The notes under the pieces were generated by a model that did not search any database, was not told the DNA's origin, and saw nothing but the letters and a program-made list of their open reading frames with translations. Source: Oscillospiraceae bacterium (GTDB lineage: Bacteria > Bacillota > Clostridia > Oscillospirales > Oscillospiraceae). Taken from it: a stretch of 64,000 nt of DNA. The DNA lies in contig JAFQFP010000031.1 in the NCBI GenBank assembly GCA_017398625.1, forward strand, positions 1 through 64,000. Reading direction: 5' to 3'. The position numbers and the translations under genes were made by a program. Within the stretch, counting starts at the first letter, position 1. The number at the start of each line of letters is the position of its first letter. This document shows, piece after piece, positions 8,228-15,907 of the stretch.

Positions 8228-8665
8228 ATGACCGTTGAGAAAATGACCCAAGCCCATGCCGAAGCGGTCTATGCCATGATGCAGACCTTTTACACCTCCC
8301 CTGCCGTTCATACCAACGGCTCGGCGGAGATCTTCCACCGGGATATCGCGCAGTGCATCGGCGACAGCCCCTATCTGGAGGGCTTCGTGTTTACCGAGGG
8401 GGAGATTCTGGGTGGGTATGCCATGATCGCCAAGAGCTTTTCCACGGAATACGGCAGACCCTGCATTTGGATCGAGGATCTGTATTTGCTCCCTGCCTGC
8501 CGGGGAAAGGGCTACGCGGGGCAGTTCTTTGCCTATCTGGAGCAGGCATATCCCAATTCCATTCTGCGGCTGGAGGTAGAGGAGGAGAATGTCCCTGCCC
8601 TGCGTGCCTATCGCAAAAACGGCTTTGACACCATGCCCTATCTGGAAATGAAAAAGCTGCTGTAA
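8228..8665 (+). CDS. GNAT family N-acetyltransferase
   Basis: A 145-residue single GNAT domain. The acetyl-CoA-binding R-x-x-G-x-G/A signature appears as CRGKGYAGQF near residues 96-105. IEDLYLLPA lies just before it and a C-terminal AYRKNGF motif near 127-133. The acceptor is unknown. It starts 13 bases after the DegV stop and probably shares its transcript; the weak hairpin at 8674-8705 follows. Confidence 0.88.
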   Translation: MTVEKMTQAHAEAVYAMMQTFYTSPAVHTNGSAEIFHRDIAQCIGDSPYLEGFVFTEGEILGGYAMIAKSFSTEYGRPCIWIEDLYLLPACRGKGYAGQFFAYLEQAYPNSILRLEVEEENVPALRAYRKNGFDTMPYLEMKKLL

Positions 8666-8673
8666 CAGTTTCT

Positions 8674-8705
8674 AAGCCGGTATCGGATTTTTTCGATACC
8701 GGCTT
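8674..8705 (+). terminator. Hairpin after the GNAT gene
   Basis: A 12-bp perfect inverted repeat (8674-8685 and 8694-8705) with a T-rich loop but no T-run after it, so termination is likely weak. Confidence 0.5.
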
Positions 8706-8793
8706 CAGCTATGGGGAAAAAGCATCTTGAAATCTTCGACGGTAGGTGGTAAAGTGTAGCTATCGTTTTACTTTACAGAGAGAAGGGGTTTGT

Positions 8794-9825
8794 ATGAAGA
8801 ATATGCATTTCAACCGCAAGCTGCCTGTGCCTGCCGAGATCAAGGCGCAATATCCTTTGACCGCGGAGCTTGCCCGGATCAAGCAGCAGCGTGACGAGCT
8901 GATCGAAGCTGTATTCACCGGGAAAAGTGACCGCATGGTGCTGATCATCGGCCCATGCTCCGCTGACCGGGAGGATGCGGTGCTGGATTACTGCCAGCGG
9001 CTTGCCGGGCTGCAGGAGGCTGTGGCAGATAAGCTGGTGCTGATCCCCAGAGTATATACCAATAAGCCCCGTACCACCGGCGACGGCTATAAGGGTCTGC
9101 TCCATCAGCCCGACCCGGAGCAGGCATCGGACATGCTGGAGGGTCTGGTGGCGATCCGCCGGCTCCATACCAATGTGCTGGCAAGCACCGGTCTTTCCAC
9201 CGCCGACGAAATGCTCTACCCCGATAACTACCGCTATCTTTCCGATCTGCTTTCCTATGTGGCGGTGGGTGCCCGCAGCGTGGAAAATCAAGAACACCGG
9301 CTGACCTCCAGCGGCATTGCCGTGCCTGTGGGCATGAAGAACCCCACCAGCGGCGATATTTCCGTGATGCTCAATTCCATTCTCGCTGCCCAGCATCCCC
9401 ACACCTTCATCTACCGGGGCTGGGAAGTCAACACCACCGGCAACCCCATGGCACATGCCATTCTCCGGGGCTATGTGAACAAGCACGGGGAAGCCATCCC
9501 TAACTACCATTTTGAGGATCTGGAGCATCTTTACAACGCCTACGCCACAAAGGGGCTGCAGAACATGGCGCTGATCGTAGACGCCAACCACTCCAACTCT
9601 GCCAAGAAATATATGGAGCAGCCCCGGATCTGTAAGGAGGTGCTCCATGCCTGCCGCCATTCCGCCCACATCCAGTCCATGGTCAAGGGCTTTATGATTG
9701 AATCCTATCTGGAAAACGGCAGCCAGAAGATCGGCGAGGGCATCTATGGCAAGTCCATTACCGATCCCTGCATCGGCTGGGAGGAGACACGCCGTCTGGT
9801 TCTGGAGATCGCAGAACTGATCTAA
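8794..9825 (+). CDS. aroF: 3-deoxy-7-phosphoheptulonate (DAHP) synthase, class I AroG/AroF type
   Basis: This enzyme condenses phosphoenolpyruvate and erythrose 4-phosphate, the first step of the shikimate pathway. The 343-residue class I enzyme shows IIGPCSA near residue 51, RVYTNKPRTTGDGYKG near 86-101, GARSVENQEHR near 163 and PVGMKNPTSGD near 180. The metal-binding VDANHSNS lies near 268. The start at 8794 is chosen over an in-frame start 48 bases upstream because AGAAGGGG lies 5-9 bases before it. No regulatory domain or chorismate mutase is fused. It is monocistronic, with terminator 9832-9857. Feedback type (Phe, Tyr or Trp) cannot be told. Confidence 0.92.
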   Translation: MKNMHFNRKLPVPAEIKAQYPLTAELARIKQQRDELIEAVFTGKSDRMVLIIGPCSADREDAVLDYCQRLAGLQEAVADKLVLIPRVYTNKPRTTGDGYKGLLHQPDPEQASDMLEGLVAIRRLHTNVLASTGLSTADEMLYPDNYRYLSDLLSYVAVGARSVENQEHRLTSSGIAVPVGMKNPTSGDISVMLNSILAAQHPHTFIYRGWEVNTTGNPMAHAILRGYVNKHGEAIPNYHFEDLEHLYNAYATKGLQNMALIVDANHSNSAKKYMEQPRICKEVLHACRHSAHIQSMVKGFMIESYLENGSQKIGEGIYGKSITDPCIGWEETRRLVLEIAELI

Positions 9826-9831
9826 AGCAAT

Positions 9832-9857
9832 GCGGGTGCGGCTAAAACCGCACCCGC
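9832..9857 (+). terminator. Terminator of the DAHP synthase gene
   Basis: Arms of 10 bp (9832-9841 and 9848-9857), GC-rich, loop CTAAAA, followed by GTTTGAT. The sequence from 9858 to 10006 shows no gene. Confidence 0.7.
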
Positions 9858-10006
9858 GTTTGATACAAAAAAAGCAGCTCCAAGAGCCGCTCAACAAAAT
9901 TAGGATATCACAGGCAATACCCGCCTGTCAACAGGAACTTATCTGCTCCGGAGGATTTCTCCCTTTTGCAAAAAAACGGCGCAAAAATTTTAGGAAGTAT
10001 CCCAAA

Positions 10007-10250
10007 TTGCATTTTCTCCAACGGTGTGCTATTTTATAGTTACAAGAGGTGATACCAATGTACATGTAAAGCAAAACGACATTGGCTTTCTAAAAAATCC
10101 TCCTAAAGATCACGATTCAAATTTTGCAAAAGCCATGTCGAGCCTGCAGAAAGAGAGGTTAATCAAAGATGTTAGATACCAAGACTGAACAGGAATGACC
10201 CTTGACCGTCAGAGTGATGAGCTGATGTGTCAAGGGTCATTTCTTTTTTT
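10007..10250 (+). ncRNA. Candidate small transcript A with two mini-ORFs and its own terminator
   Basis: The promoter is TTGCAT (10007-10012), a 17-base spacer and TATTTT (10030-10035). A very good ribosome binding site (AGAGGTGAT) precedes a 3-codon ORF, Met-Tyr-Met-stop, at 10058-10069. Further on, CTGCAGAAAG-N-GAGGTTAA precedes a 9-codon ORF, MLDTKTEQE, at 10169-10198, whose stop enters the first arm of a terminator (10194-10206 with 10229-10241, then TTTCTTTTTTT). The T-run overlaps the stop codon of the converging MBL gene. The same order and sequence recur at 11186-11570, which is why I report it. Confidence 0.6.
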
Positions 10251-11028
10251 ATAATGTAAATTCCATGCCGCCGGTGAGGGCATACAGCCGGTCGCCCATG
10301 GTGCGCTTGAGATCATGGAACTGGGGCTGCCCGGTGCAGTGACCGGTATAGTACACCGTGTTCTGCTCCAGCAGGCAGGCGGCAGAGCGCTGAAGCTGCT
10401 CACTCTCCACAGGGAGCTTGGAAAAATGGAAGCCCCCCACCAGCACATCCGGAGAAAACCACCGGGCAATGTTCACCACACCCTTGTGGGAGCAGCCACT
10501 GACCAGTACCCGCCTGCTACCCTCCTGTATCAAAAGATACTGCTCATGGAGAAAATCATCGCTCACGAGAGCCTCTCCTGCCTGCTTTTGCAGACCGAAG
10601 CTGTCCACCGGAAAATGCCTCTGCCAGCCGTTGCAGCTATGCAGAGATAGGCCGTCCCCCAAGTCCAAGCTATCCTCCACAAAGCTCAGCCGATCGCTTT
10701 CCAAAAGCGCCGGAGAAAGACCGATATAGCGGTCTTGGGCATTGAAGTAGGGCTCCGGGGCATGCTGGTTTACATAAATCGGCGCCGTGTCATTCAACTC
10801 CAAAAACCGCAGCAGACCGCCGCCGTGGTCATAGTGGCCGTGGGAAAGCACCGCCAGATCCACCCGGCTCAGGTCGATGCCCAGCTTTCGGGCATTGTCC
10901 GCAAAAATGCCGCTTTGTCCCGCATCAAACAGGATCCTGCGGCTTCCGGTCTCGATGTACAGGCTCAGCCCATGCTCCGCGGCAAAACCCGGCAGCGCTG
11001 TGTTCTCCGCCAGCACCCATAGCTTCAT
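10249..11028 (-). CDS. Metallo-beta-lactamase-fold hydrolase (MJ0301/dihydropteroate-synthase-like type)
   Basis: A 259-residue MBL-fold protein. The metal-binding SHGHYDHGGG lies near residue 62-71. VSGCSHKGVVNI is near 172-183, and the late metal ligand probably lies in GGFHFSK or YYTGHCTG. This second motif is characteristic of the group often labelled 7,8-dihydropterin-6-methyl-4-(beta-D-ribofuranosyl)-aminobenzene-5'-phosphate synthase, whose bacterial substrate is unclear. It is monocistronic on the minus strand, with a promoter at 11081-11110. The 3' end converges on small transcript A. Confidence 0.88.
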   Translation of the reverse strand: MKLWVLAENTALPGFAAEHGLSLYIETGSRRILFDAGQSGIFADNARKLGIDLSRVDLAVLSHGHYDHGGGLLRFLELNDTAPIYVNQHAPEPYFNAQDRYIGLSPALLESDRLSFVEDSLDLGDGLSLHSCNGWQRHFPVDSFGLQKQAGEALVSDDFLHEQYLLIQEGSRRVLVSGCSHKGVVNIARWFSPDVLVGGFHFSKLPVESEQLQRSAACLLEQNTVYYTGHCTGQPQFHDLKRTMGDRLYALTGGMEFTL

Positions 11029-11080
11029 GTTCCCACCCCCTTACAAAAAACAGGCAGTCTCCCGACCGCCCAACACATTC

Positions 11081-11110
11081 AGTATAGCAAAATCTAACCG
11101 GATTTGTCAA
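11081..11110 (-). promoter_or_regulatory. Promoter of the MBL-fold gene
   Basis: On the minus strand, TTGACA (11105-11110), an 18-base spacer and TATACT (11081-11086), about 50 bases before the start. Confidence 0.75.
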
Positions 11111-11185
11111 CTATAAATTGTGACTAATTCCAACTTTCTCCGAATTATACGAATTGGTATTGTGTATTTTATACAATTTCCCATC

Positions 11186-11570
11186 TTGAAAAAGCCGTTT
11201 TCCTGTGCTACATTATAGACACAAAGAGGTGATACCAATGATCTCTTAAAAACCCGACTCAAAGCAAAGTGCATAGCGTGTTCACATAGATATCAAATGT
11301 AAAAAACCAATCATAAAAAACGCAAACCAATGCACTTGGCGGGGAGTCCAAAAGACGCGGTCTGAATTAAAATTCGGTTATGGATCTTCTCCAATCAGGC
11401 AGAGAATCAAGAAAGTACTGAAATACTCAGAAAAAAAACAAAACTGGGCATCAGACAGCGTCTAATCTGCAGAAAGTGAGGTTAACCAATGATGTTAGAT
11501 ACCAAGAGCGAAGAGAAATGACCCTTGACTGTGAAGCGTTGAAGAAACAGTCAAGGGTCATTTCTTTTTT
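11186..11570 (+). ncRNA. Candidate small transcript B, diverged copy of transcript A
   Basis: The promoter is TTGAAA (11186-11191), a 17-base spacer and TACATT (11209-11214), in the same TGTGCTA...TTATAG context as copy A. AGAGGTGATACCA precedes a 3-codon ORF, Met-Ile-Ser-stop, at 11238-11249. About 230 unconserved bases follow. CTGCAGAAAGTGAGGTTAA then precedes a 10-codon ORF, MMLDTKSEEK, at 11489-11521. A perfect 18-bp terminator stem follows (11515-11532 with 11547-11564) and a T-run to 11570, overlapping the stop codon of the converging degV. This accounts for most of the 540-base gap at 11029-11568. Confidence 0.6.
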
Positions 11571-12417
11571 ATGCCTTGGCAAAGAAGGCAGCAGCCACAG
11601 CACCGGGGCCCACATGGGTGCCGATGACACTGCCGATAATACAGGTCTGCAACGCCTTTGGATAAGGCTCCCACAACGCCGCGCTGTCGGCGATATATTT
11701 TTGCAGCAGCACATCACTGAGCCCGGTATAGCCCAGCAGCAGGGGCTTTTCATAGTCCACACCGCCGGACAGGCGGATCTGCTCAATCAGTAGATTGTTG
11801 CCCTGCCGGGAACCCCGTGCCTTCCCCAGCAGCTTCACAGCTCCCTCCTCCACGCAGACCACGGGCTTAATCGAAAGCAGTCCTCCGGCAAATGCCACAG
11901 TCTTGGAGATCCTGCCTCCCTTTTTCAGATATTCCAGCGTATCCAGCAGAGCAATGACCCGGAGCTTTTCCCGCTCCCGGTTCAGCTCACGGGCAATACC
12001 GGCGGCTGTCAAGCCCCGATCCGCCAGCTGCACCGCAAGCTGCGCCAGTATGCCCGCGCCGATGGACACGGAAAGGCTGTCCACCACATGGATCCGTCCC
12101 TCCGGGAAATCCATGGCGGCAATACAGGCGCTTTGGTAGGTGCCGGAAAGCTTGGAAGATACGGTGATCACCACCACCTCATCCCCTGCCTCTACGGCAT
12201 GGCGGTAAACCCCGGCAAATGCCTCCGGAGTGGGCTGGCTGGTGGTCGGCAGTTCATCACACTCCACCAGCTTTTCATAAAAGCGCTTGCAATCAATGGT
12301 TACGCCCTCCACAAACTCTTCCTCTCCGAAGCGCACCACCAGCGGTACCACCGCAAAGCGCTCCGCCACCTCTGTGGGCATATTTGCCGTAGAATCCACA
12401 ACAAAACGAATAGCCAT
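11569..12417 (-). CDS. DegV family fatty-acid-binding protein (FakB-like), copy 2
   Basis: A 282-residue DegV protein. It has FVVDSTANMPTE near residue 4, the carboxylate-binding PTTSQPTPEAF near 58-68, TVSSKLSGTYQSA near 88, YLKKGGRISK near 153 and THVGPGAVA near the end. The TSQPTP form is the classical FakB signature, better conserved here than in copy 1. The start is placed at 12417 (MAIRFVV) because AAAGGAAA lies just upstream and the longer frame adds an unlike 13-residue tail. It lies 16 bases after marR and is probably in that operon. Confidence 0.9.
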   Translation of the reverse strand: MAIRFVVDSTANMPTEVAERFAVVPLVVRFGEEEFVEGVTIDCKRFYEKLVECDELPTTSQPTPEAFAGVYRHAVEAGDEVVVITVSSKLSGTYQSACIAAMDFPEGRIHVVDSLSVSIGAGILAQLAVQLADRGLTAAGIARELNREREKLRVIALLDTLEYLKKGGRISKTVAFAGGLLSIKPVVCVEEGAVKLLGKARGSRQGNNLLIEQIRLSGGVDYEKPLLLGYTGLSDVLLQKYIADSAALWEPYPKALQTCIIGSVIGTHVGPGAVAAAFFAKA

Positions 12418-12433
12418 AGCTTGTTTCCTTTCT

Positions 12434-12889
12434 TTATTCCTGGGGGATCCCCTCACGGGTCAGCTTTTCCAGCCCGGAGGCGATGTATTCCAAGGCTTCG
12501 TACATAGTCTGCCGCTGCTGCTGGGTCAGCTTGTCCCCCACTGCCTCCACCGCGGTCTGGGCACGGCGGCATACAAACTCCGCCGCCTGTTTTCCCGCAG
12601 GGGTCAGCACCAGCTTTGCCTTATAAACCTGCTCCTGCTCCGCGTTTCTTGTGAGAAGTCCCTGCTTTTCCATCTGACCCACGCAGCGGGATACCGCTGC
12701 CTTATCCCTGTCGCACAGCACCGAAAGCTCCGATGGAGTGAGTCCATGAGGATAGCGGCTCAGCGCCGCCAGATACTGGGCATACGCACCCTTATAGCCC
12801 TGCTTTTCCATCTCCTCCCGCTCTAGCTGCCCGATGCAGCGGTCAATGGCGGAGACCAGATAGGAAATATGTTCAAACCGGCTTTGCAT
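12434..12889 (-). CDS. MarR family transcriptional regulator
   Basis: A 151-residue winged-helix MarR protein. The DNA-binding helix region GLTPSELSVLCDRDKAAVSRCVGQMEKQGLLTR... spans about residues 60-95, with a basic wing and C-terminal dimerisation helices. The start at 12889 (MQSRFEH) has GGAGGTAGTGTT directly upstream. Two palindromes of the form TGTTG-N6-CAACA overlap its own promoter, strong support for autorepression. The neighbour degV suggests, but does not prove, that a fatty acid or similar ligand releases it. Confidence 0.88.
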   Translation of the reverse strand: MQSRFEHISYLVSAIDRCIGQLEREEMEKQGYKGAYAQYLAALSRYPHGLTPSELSVLCDRDKAAVSRCVGQMEKQGLLTRNAEQEQVYKAKLVLTPAGKQAAEFVCRRAQTAVEAVGDKLTQQQRQTMYEALEYIASGLEKLTREGIPQE

Positions 12890-12910
12890 AACACTACCTC
12901 CGAATATTTT

Positions 12911-12963
12911 TGTTGACAAATCAACATTTTGGAGAATAGCATTGATTTGTTGTTTTGTCAACA
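12911..12963 (-). promoter_or_regulatory. marR promoter with two palindromic operators
   Basis: On the minus strand, TTGACA (12956-12961), 17 bases, then TATTCT (12933-12938). Palindrome 1 (12948-12963, TGTTG-N6-CAACA) covers the -35 box. Palindrome 2 (12911-12926, TGTTGA-N4-TCAACA) lies just after the -10 box. Centres are 37 bp apart. Confidence 0.75.
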
Positions 12964-12979
12964 TTTTTTGCATAAAAAG

Positions 12980-13004
12980 CGGGGGCTTGCAGCAGCAAGC
13001 CCCC
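12980..13004 (-). terminator. Terminator of the M23 peptidase gene
   Basis: A GGGGGCTTGC/GCAAGCCCCC stem. On the minus strand it is followed by GCTTTTTATG. It lies directly upstream of the marR promoter. Confidence 0.8.
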
Positions 13005-13036
13005 TCCACAAAGAGGAAAGAAAAGAAGAAAGCATA

Positions 13037-13714
13037 TTAACTCTGGGTCAGAAACTCCGCCGGGTCCATGAGCTGGTCATTCCAAGTCACGCTGAAATGC
13101 ACATGGTCACCTGTGGCGGTCTCCACCAGCGCGGTGCGTCCTACGCAGCCGATAGGCTGTCCCATGGTCACGGTATCGCCGGGCTTCACCGGAACCTCCG
13201 CTCCAAGGCTGGAATACTGGGTCACATACCCATCCTCATGGCGGATCACCACGGTCATACCCATGGTATCATCCTCATAAACGGTGTACACCGTGCCGTC
13301 CGCGGCGGCACAGACCTGCGTGCCGCTGTCGGCGGCGATATCCACACCGTTGTGGACCCGCCAATCCCGGGTGGTCTGGTTATAGGCAAGGGATTCCATG
13401 GCGTAGACCGCCACCGTTTCCCCTGCCACCGGCGAAGCAGTACGGATCTTCTTCCGGGTCACCGCGGTGGTAGGCTGGGTGGTGGGCTCCGTCTGCCCAT
13501 CCGTCTGGGTGGGCTGGGTAGCGCCGGCATTCCCTGTAGGCAGGGTCGGATCCACGGTAGCACCTACCAAAGCATCCGGCTCGCCGGGCTGGGTTTGATC
13601 ATTGGCATTGTGGTAATACAAATAGCCTGAGATCCCAATGGCAACAGCACACAGGATCAGGGCTATGTAGTAGCCCTTCCCGTTGATGCCGGTGCCGAAC
13701 TTTTTATTGCTCAT
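13037..13714 (-). CDS. Membrane-anchored M23 (LytM) peptidase, SpoIIQ-like architecture
   Basis: A 225-residue protein with one N-terminal membrane helix (about 16-35) and a Thr/Gln/Pro-rich linker (about 40-90). A LytM domain follows, containing the zinc-site motifs HNGVD near residue 121 and HVHF near 206. It should cleave or bind peptidoglycan outside the membrane. Size, single TM helix and the domain order match SpoIIQ of endospore formers, where engulfment needs it. With both motifs intact it could be catalytically active, as in clostridial SpoIIQ. The ATG at 13714, with GGAGGTG upstream, is preferred over a GTG 9 bases earlier. SpoIIQ identity is inference. Confidence 0.82.
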   Translation of the reverse strand: MSNKKFGTGINGKGYYIALILCAVAIGISGYLYYHNANDQTQPGEPDALVGATVDPTLPTGNAGATQPTQTDGQTEPTTQPTTAVTRKKIRTASPVAGETVAVYAMESLAYNQTTRDWRVHNGVDIAADSGTQVCAAADGTVYTVYEDDTMGMTVVIRHEDGYVTQYSSLGAEVPVKPGDTVTMGQPIGCVGRTALVETATGDHVHFSVTWNDQLMDPAEFLTQS

Positions 13715-13842
13715 ATTAAGCACCTCCGAGGTGGAGTATTGCCAACTCTCCGGTTTTCAAACCACATTTTGGAAAATTTTTATTCTGTTTTGTGGAAAAT
13801 ATACAATCAGATGCCCCTGTTTTCGTCATAATGAGAATGCGA

Positions 13843-13874
13843 CAATTTTCAACCCCTTGGGTCGGGGAAAATTG
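13843..13874 (+). terminator. Hairpin with T-run upstream of potA
   Basis: CAATTTTC...CCCC paired with GGGGAAAATTG (with an AA bulge), then GCGTTTTTTT. It lies before, not after, the promoter at 13899, so it may end a transcript from elsewhere. Nothing else was seen in 13715-13842. Confidence 0.45.
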
Positions 13875-13898
13875 TGCGTTTTTTTGTCGCTTTTTTCG

Positions 13899-13927
13899 TT
13901 GACAAAGGGGGCTTTTTAAGATATATC
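13899..13927 (+). promoter_or_regulatory. Promoter of the potABCD operon
   Basis: TTGACA (13899-13904), a 17-base spacer and TATATC (13922-13927), about 47 bases before potA. Confidence 0.7.
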
Positions 13928-13974
13928 TATACTAAGTCATTTTGACGATTTGTATAAAGAAACGGGGGAGGATA

Positions 13975-15096
13975 ATGTCCAAAGAACTCATTCGGCTCCA
14001 AGATCTTGTGATGGAGTTCGACGGTGAACGGATACTTGATGGTATCAATCTCTATATCAAAGACCATGAATTTTTAACCCTCCTTGGCCCCTCAGGCTGC
14101 GGAAAGACCACTACGCTGCGGATCATCGGCGGATTTTTGACCGCCACCTCCGGCAGTGTGCTGTTTGACGGACAGTGCATCAACGATGTGCCGCCCTATA
14201 AGCGGCAGATCAACACCGTGTTCCAGCGCTATGCTCTGTTCCCGCACTTGGATGTTTACGAAAACATCGCCTTCGGTCTGCGGGTAGCAAAGCTGCCCAA
14301 GCAGGAGATCCATGACCGGGTCTACGAAATGCTTGCCATCGTCGGTCTGAAGGGCTACGAAAACCGCCGTATCGATTCCCTGTCCGGCGGTCAGCAGCAG
14401 CGGGTCGCCATTGCCCGTGCGCTGGTGAACCAGCCCAAGGTGCTGCTTCTGGACGAGCCTCTGGGCGCGCTGGACCTGCGCCTGCGCAAGGATATGCAGA
14501 ACGAGCTGAAGCGGATCCAGCAGGCCATGGGCATCACCTTTGTGTATGTGACCCACGATCAGGAAGAAGCGCTTTCCATGTCCGATACCGTTGTGGTCAT
14601 GGACAAGGGTCGCATCCAGCAGATCGGTAAACCGGAGGATATTTATAACGAACCGAAAAACGCATTCGTTGCCGATTTTATCGGCGAGAGCAACATTCTC
14701 GACGGCGTGATGCTGTCGGACTACAAGGTCCGCTTCTTCGGCCGCACCTTTGACTGTGTGGACAAGGGCTTCGAGCCCAACGAAGCGGTGGATGTGGTCA
14801 TCCGTCCCGAGGATATCGACATCGTTCCCAAGGAGCAGGGTCATCTGGTTGGCACCGTCACCAGCGTCACCTTCAAGGGCTTAAACTACGATATCATCGT
14901 GGAGTTCCGGGGCTTCAAGTGGCTGATCCAGACCACGGATTTCCACGGTGTGGGCGAGACCATCGGCATCCTGCTGAATCCCGAGGATATCCACATTATG
15001 CGCAAGAGCGAGTATTCCGGTATGTTTGGCGACTACAGCTCTTACTCCGCAGAGTATGACGAGCTGACGGAGGATGCCGCCAATGAGGAAGAATAA
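13975..15096 (+). CDS. potA: Spermidine/putrescine ABC transporter ATP-binding protein
   Basis: This 373-residue ATPase powers polyamine import. Walker [10 protein letters not shown] lies near residue 39. The Q-loop is in [11 protein letters not shown] near 82 and the signature LSGGQQQR near 137. Walker [12 protein letters not shown] lies near 157, the switch His in VTHDQEEA near 192, and a TOBE-type regulatory domain is at about 290-350. The start at 13975 has GGGGGAGG upstream. It overlaps potB by 14 bases. The four functions PotA-B-C-D lie on three genes in one operon, with C and D fused. Confidence 0.93.
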   Translation: MSKELIRLQDLVMEFDGERILDGINLYIKDHEFLTLLGPSGCGKTTTLRIIGGFLTATSGSVLFDGQCINDVPPYKRQINTVFQRYALFPHLDVYENIAFGLRVAKLPKQEIHDRVYEMLAIVGLKGYENRRIDSLSGGQQQRVAIARALVNQPKVLLLDEPLGALDLRLRKDMQNELKRIQQAMGITFVYVTHDQEEALSMSDTVVVMDKGRIQQIGKPEDIYNEPKNAFVADFIGESNILDGVMLSDYKVRFFGRTFDCVDKGFEPNEAVDVVIRPEDIDIVPKEQGHLVGTVTSVTFKGLNYDIIVEFRGFKWLIQTTDFHGVGETIGILLNPEDIHIMRKSEYSGMFGDYSSYSAEYDELTEDAANEEE

Positions 15097-15907
15097 CGCC
15101 GTTTTGCTCAGCACTCCCTATATTCTGTGGATGCTGGCATTCACCTTGATCCCTCTGGGCGTGGTGGGCTACTATGCCCTCACCGACCCCAACACCGGTG
15201 CCTTTTCTCTGGTAAACATCCGGGAGCTGGGCACTTATCTGCCGGTGCTGTGGCAATCCGTGTGGTACAGCCTTGTCTCCGCCTTTATTTGCCTGCTGCT
15301 GGGCTACCCCGTAGCCTACTATATCGCCCACCGCTCTGCTACCACCCAGAAATTCCTGTATATGCTGGTGATGCTGCCTATGTGCATGAGCTTTCTGCTG
15401 CGGACGCTGGCATGGGTGGGTCTGTTGCAGGATACAGGCATCATCAATAACCTTTTGGGGCTCATTGGGATCGGCCCTGTCCCCATGATCCGCACCTCCG
15501 GCGCGGTGATCCTTGGCATGGTGTATAACTACCTGCCCTATATGATCCTGCCCCTGTATTCTACCATCGTAAAGATCGACAACCGGCTCATCGAGGCCGC
15601 CGAGGATCTGGGCTGCAACACCCTGCAGGTGTTCCGGAAGGTGGTCTTCCCCCTGTCCATGCCCGGCATCCTCACCGGCATCACCATGGTATTTGTGCCT
15701 GCCGTGTCCACCTTCTACATTTCCCAGAAGCTGGGCGGCCCGGATACCCTGCTGATCGGTGATGTGATCGAGCGTCAGTTCAAGCAGGCGCAGAACCCCA
15801 ACATGGGCGCGGCGCTGAGCCTTGTGTTGATGATCCTTGTGTTTATCTGCACCGGCATCATGAACCGTGCCGGCGGTAACGATGAGGAAGGCGGTGTGAT
15901 CGTATGA
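15083..15907 (+). CDS. potB: Spermidine/putrescine ABC transporter permease PotB
   Basis: A 274-residue permease with about six membrane helices. The EAA loop that contacts PotA appears as [20 protein letters not shown] near residues 170-190. The start at 15083 is chosen because GGAGG lies 9 bases before it; an in-frame ATG at 15074 directly abuts that site. Its 3' end overlaps potCD by 4 bases (ATGA), so expression is coupled. Confidence 0.92.
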   Translation: MRKNNAVLLSTPYILWMLAFTLIPLGVVGYYALTDPNTGAFSLVNIRELGTYLPVLWQSVWYSLVSAFICLLLGYPVAYYIAHRSATTQKFLYMLVMLPMCMSFLLRTLAWVGLLQDTGIINNLLGLIGIGPVPMIRTSGAVILGMVYNYLPYMILPLYSTIVKIDNRLIEAAEDLGCNTLQVFRKVVFPLSMPGILTGITMVFVPAVSTFYISQKLGGPDTLLIGDVIERQFKQAQNPNMGAALSLVLMILVFICTGIMNRAGGNDEEGGVIV

